From assembly GCA_043811105.1 (NCBI GenBank), contig JBDRNK010000080.1, positions 1 through 12,837 of the forward strand: a DNA stretch of 12,837 nucleotides. Direction: 5' to 3'. The notes beneath the pieces were generated by a model. It saw nothing but the letters and a program-made list of their open reading frames with translations, did not search any database and was not told the origin of the DNA. Positions within the stretch are counted from its first letter, which is position 1. Every line of letters starts with the position of its first letter. The stretch comes from CAZDDW01 sp043811105 (lineage in GTDB: Bacteria; Patescibacteriota; Patescibacteriia; UBA9934; CAZDDW01). The position numbers were made by a program, and so were the translations under genes. This document shows positions 11,015 through 12,837 of this stretch, one piece after another.

Positions 11015-12837
11015 ATGCCCCAACATTATCACGAACTAAGCACAACCCAAGTCCTCCGTTCTTTGGGGTCAGGCCGGGATACGGGATTATTTGAGCAAGA
11101 AATCAAGGCTCGACAGAAAAAGTATGGAGCGAATGAACTTCCAAAAACAAAACCAGCCGGCTGGTTGATTATTTTATTACGTCAGTTTGCTTCGCCATTC
11201 ATGTATATTTTGTTATTTGCTGCTGTGGTCAGTGTGTTTTTTCATGATTATGTTGATGCCGGGGTGATTGTCGCGGCGATTGTGGTTAATACCTTGGTTG
11301 GATTTATTCAGGAGTATAAGGCTTCAAAAGCCTTGGATCATTTACGATCTTTAGTAAAGCCGATCGTTCGTGTTCGGCGTGATGGATCTGAAGTTTCGAT
11401 TCCAGCGCATGCCGTAGTGCCTGGTGATATTCTAATTCTACAGGCCGGCGATCATGTGGCAGCTGATGCTCGTATTATTGAATCGATTTCTTTGGAAACC
11501 AATGAGGCTACGTTAACCGGTGAGTCAATGCCGATTGCCAAGGGAACTGATTCGTTAGCTAAAGGTACGGTTTTAGCAGAACGATCAAATATGATTTTTG
11601 CCGGAACCGTGGTTACAGTCGGTAAAGGTCAAGCCGTGGTGGTTGATATTGGGCTAAAGACTGAACTGGGCAAGATCGCCAAATTGATCACAGAAACAAA
11701 AGAAGAAAAGACCCCACTTCAAGTTCAGCTAGTTAAGTTAGCTAAATTGTTAACGATTATTTTTGTCAGCATTTCGGTTCTTATCTTTTTTGTTGGGGTG
11801 TTTTCCGGCCGATCAGTATTTGAAATGTTTCTGACTTCAGTGGCTTTGGCTGTGGCTGCGGTTCCGGAAGGGTTGTTAGTAGCTGTGACCGTTATCTTTG
11901 CCATTGGTATGCAACGTATTTTGCGTCGTCAGGCTTTGGTTCGAAAGTTAGTAGCCACAGAGACCTTGGGGAGTGTATCAGTGATTTGTACTGACAAAAC
12001 CGGAACGATCACCATGGCTCAAATGGAGGCAACGGATATTGTGGCTGAAGATAAGGATCTGGCTCAGACTATTGCTATTTTATGTAATGATGCTGTTGTT
12101 TCTGAGAAAGACATAGTGTTAGGAAGTCCAACCGAAGCAGCTTTAATGCGTTCTGCATTATCTTCCGGGTTAGATGCAAAAGAATTGAACAATAAACATA
12201 AACGCTTATTTGAGATCCCTTTTGATTCAAAACACAAGTATATGGTCACACTGAATGAGTGGGAGGGTGGTCAAGCTGTTTTAGTAAAAGGGGCACCGGA
12301 AAAGGTTTTAGAGTTTTGTGGTGATGGAAAAGCTGCTCGAGCTAAAGCTGAGGAAATGACAAAACAAGGGTTGCGAGTGTTGGCAGTTGCATACAAGAAA
12401 ATAAATAAAGAAAAAAAGAAAGAAATAAATAAAACAGACTTGCACGACCTGACCTTCGTTGGTTTATTCGGTCTGCGTGATCCGATCCGACCTGATGCTA
12501 AAGAAACCATTGCTCGAGCGGCGCAGGCTGGTGTTCGGACAGTAATGATTACCGGGGATCATCCGGATACGGCTGTAGCCATTGCCAAAGAAGCTGGGAT
12601 TTTATGTGAGCGAAATAATGTTTTAACAGGAGTCGAGTTAGATGAGTTAAGTGACGAAGAGTTACAAAAGAAAGTAGATGAGATTTCAGTTTACGCACGA
12701 GTTGAACCAATGCACAAAGTTCGAATCGTTCAAGCGTGGCGTGCACGTGGCGAAGTTGTTTCTATGACCGGGGATGGAATAAATGATGCACCGGCTTTGA
12801 AAGCGGCTGATATTGGGGTGGCTTTGGGAAATGGAAC
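11015..12837 (+). CDS. P2-type cation-transporting ATPase (Ca2+/Na+-like), 3' end outside window
   Basis: 607 codons plus two bases are visible; family members run to ~850-900 residues. The N-terminal cation-ATPase domain reads HELSTTQVLRSLGSG and YGANELP. The actuator loop is TGES (168-171). Helix M4 has AAVPEGL (282-287 region), with a glutamate equivalent to SERCA Glu309. The phosphorylation motif is CTDKTGT with Asp327. Nucleotide-binding KGAPE is at 425-429, MITGDHP around 511-517, and the hinge TGDGINDAP at 585-593. These motifs place it among type II pumps; Ca2+ is more likely than Na+/K+ but is not proven. The ion-binding helices M5-M6 are beyond the window. There is no Shine-Dalgarno, and the promoter is unclear (TATATA at 10977 is the best candidate). 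Codons for residues 18-25 overlap a RAYT-end-like sequence. Confidence 0.93.
   Translation, partial: MPQHYHELSTTQVLRSLGSGRDTGLFEQEIKARQKKYGANELPKTKPAGWLIILLRQFASPFMYILLFAAVVSVFFHDYVDAGVIVAAIVVNTLVGFIQEYKASKALDHLRSLVKPIVRVRRDGSEVSIPAHAVVPGDILILQAGDHVAADARIIESISLETNEATLTGESMPIAKGTDSLAKGTVLAERSNMIFAGTVVTVGKGQAVVVDIGLKTELGKIAKLITETKEEKTPLQVQLVKLAKLLTIIFVSISVLIFFVGVFSGRSVFEMFLTSVALAVAAVPEGLLVAVTVIFAIGMQRILRRQALVRKLVATETLGSVSVICTDKTGTITMAQMEATDIVAEDKDLAQTIAILCNDAVVSEKDIVLGSPTEAALMRSALSSGLDAKELNNKHKRLFEIPFDSKHKYMVTLNEWEGGQAVLVKGAPEKVLEFCGDGKAARAKAEEMTKQGLRVLAVAYKKINKEKKKEINKTDLHDLTFVGLFGLRDPIRPDAKETIARAAQAGVRTVMITGDHPDTAVAIAKEAGILCERNNVLTGVELDELSDEELQKKVDEISVYARVEPMHKVRIVQAWRARGEVVSMTGDGINDAPALKAADIGVALGNG
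11065..11090 (+). repeat. RAYT-end-like sequence inside the cation ATPase gene
   Basis: GGGGTCAGG matches the RAYT terminus exactly over 9 bases. The next 15 bases (CCGGGATACGGGATT) match 10 of 15, giving 19 of 24 overall, in the same orientation as the left end. It is read in frame as LGSGRDTGL. The palindrome is degenerate. Confidence 0.4.

Noticed and set aside
1..12837. Recoded TGA (as in Gracilibacteria or Absconditabacteria), suggested by the near absence of TGA stops
   Set aside because: No recognised gene contains an in-frame TGA and one minus-strand gene ends in TGA. Sixteen TAA/TAG stops are unsurprising in an AT-rich genome.

Overview
The window looks like part of the chromosome of an uncultured, AT-rich bacterium, most likely a Patescibacteria (Candidate Phyla Radiation) type genome. 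This is an inference from style, not from a marker gene. Genes are small and tightly packed. Almost none has a Shine-Dalgarno sequence. Several operons start a few bases downstream of an extended -10 box (TGnTATAAT-like), implying leaderless or nearly leaderless mRNAs. Intergenic gaps hold elaborate palindromic repeats. The standard genetic code fits: no coding frame is interrupted by TGA.

Layout. (1) 1-322: the tail of a DDE transposase runs directly into the C-terminal two thirds of a SemiSWEET-type sugar transporter that has lost its first helix. (2) 325-1705: an S51 (peptidase E-like) hydrolase and a creatininase-family amidohydrolase, probably one transcript. (3) 1706-2002: a gene-free gap with a repeat element (E1), a strong terminator, a second hairpin and a promoter. 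(4) 2003-6422: a seven-gene operon comprising two ABC-2-type permeases, their ATPase, a zinc-ribbon protein, an unrecognised coiled-coil protein, a Nudix hydrolase and a transglutaminase-like protein. (5) 6423-6707: a gap with a second copy of the repeat (E2), a weak terminator and a promoter. (6) 6708-7755: a HAD-like phosphatase and a cupin. (7) 7760-8672: a complete REP-associated tyrosine transposase (RAYT) element with perfect 28-bp inverted ends. (8) 8672-9446, minus strand: a secreted protein of unknown family that is unlike its neighbours in composition, start signal and stop codon. (9) 9545-9707: a very acidic micropeptide frame and a terminator. (10) 9761-12837: a GT4 glycosyltransferase and a P2-type cation-pumping ATPase cut off by the window end.

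Three repeat systems deserve attention. First, a ~33-nt intercistronic repeat occupies each of the four intra-operon junctions longer than 12 nt, and in three cases it supplies the upstream gene's last two codons and stop. Second, E1 and E2 share constant blocks but carry different hairpin-tip modules; within each element both tips are the same type. Third, the RAYT terminus (GGGGTCAGG plus palindrome) has a degenerate relative inside the coding sequence of the cation ATPase.

How the genes work together is only partly clear. The three ABC genes form one exporter of the COG4586/COG4587/COG3694 type. The genes behind it (zinc ribbon, coiled-coil, Nudix, transglutaminase-like) are cotranscribed but have no proven link to transport.
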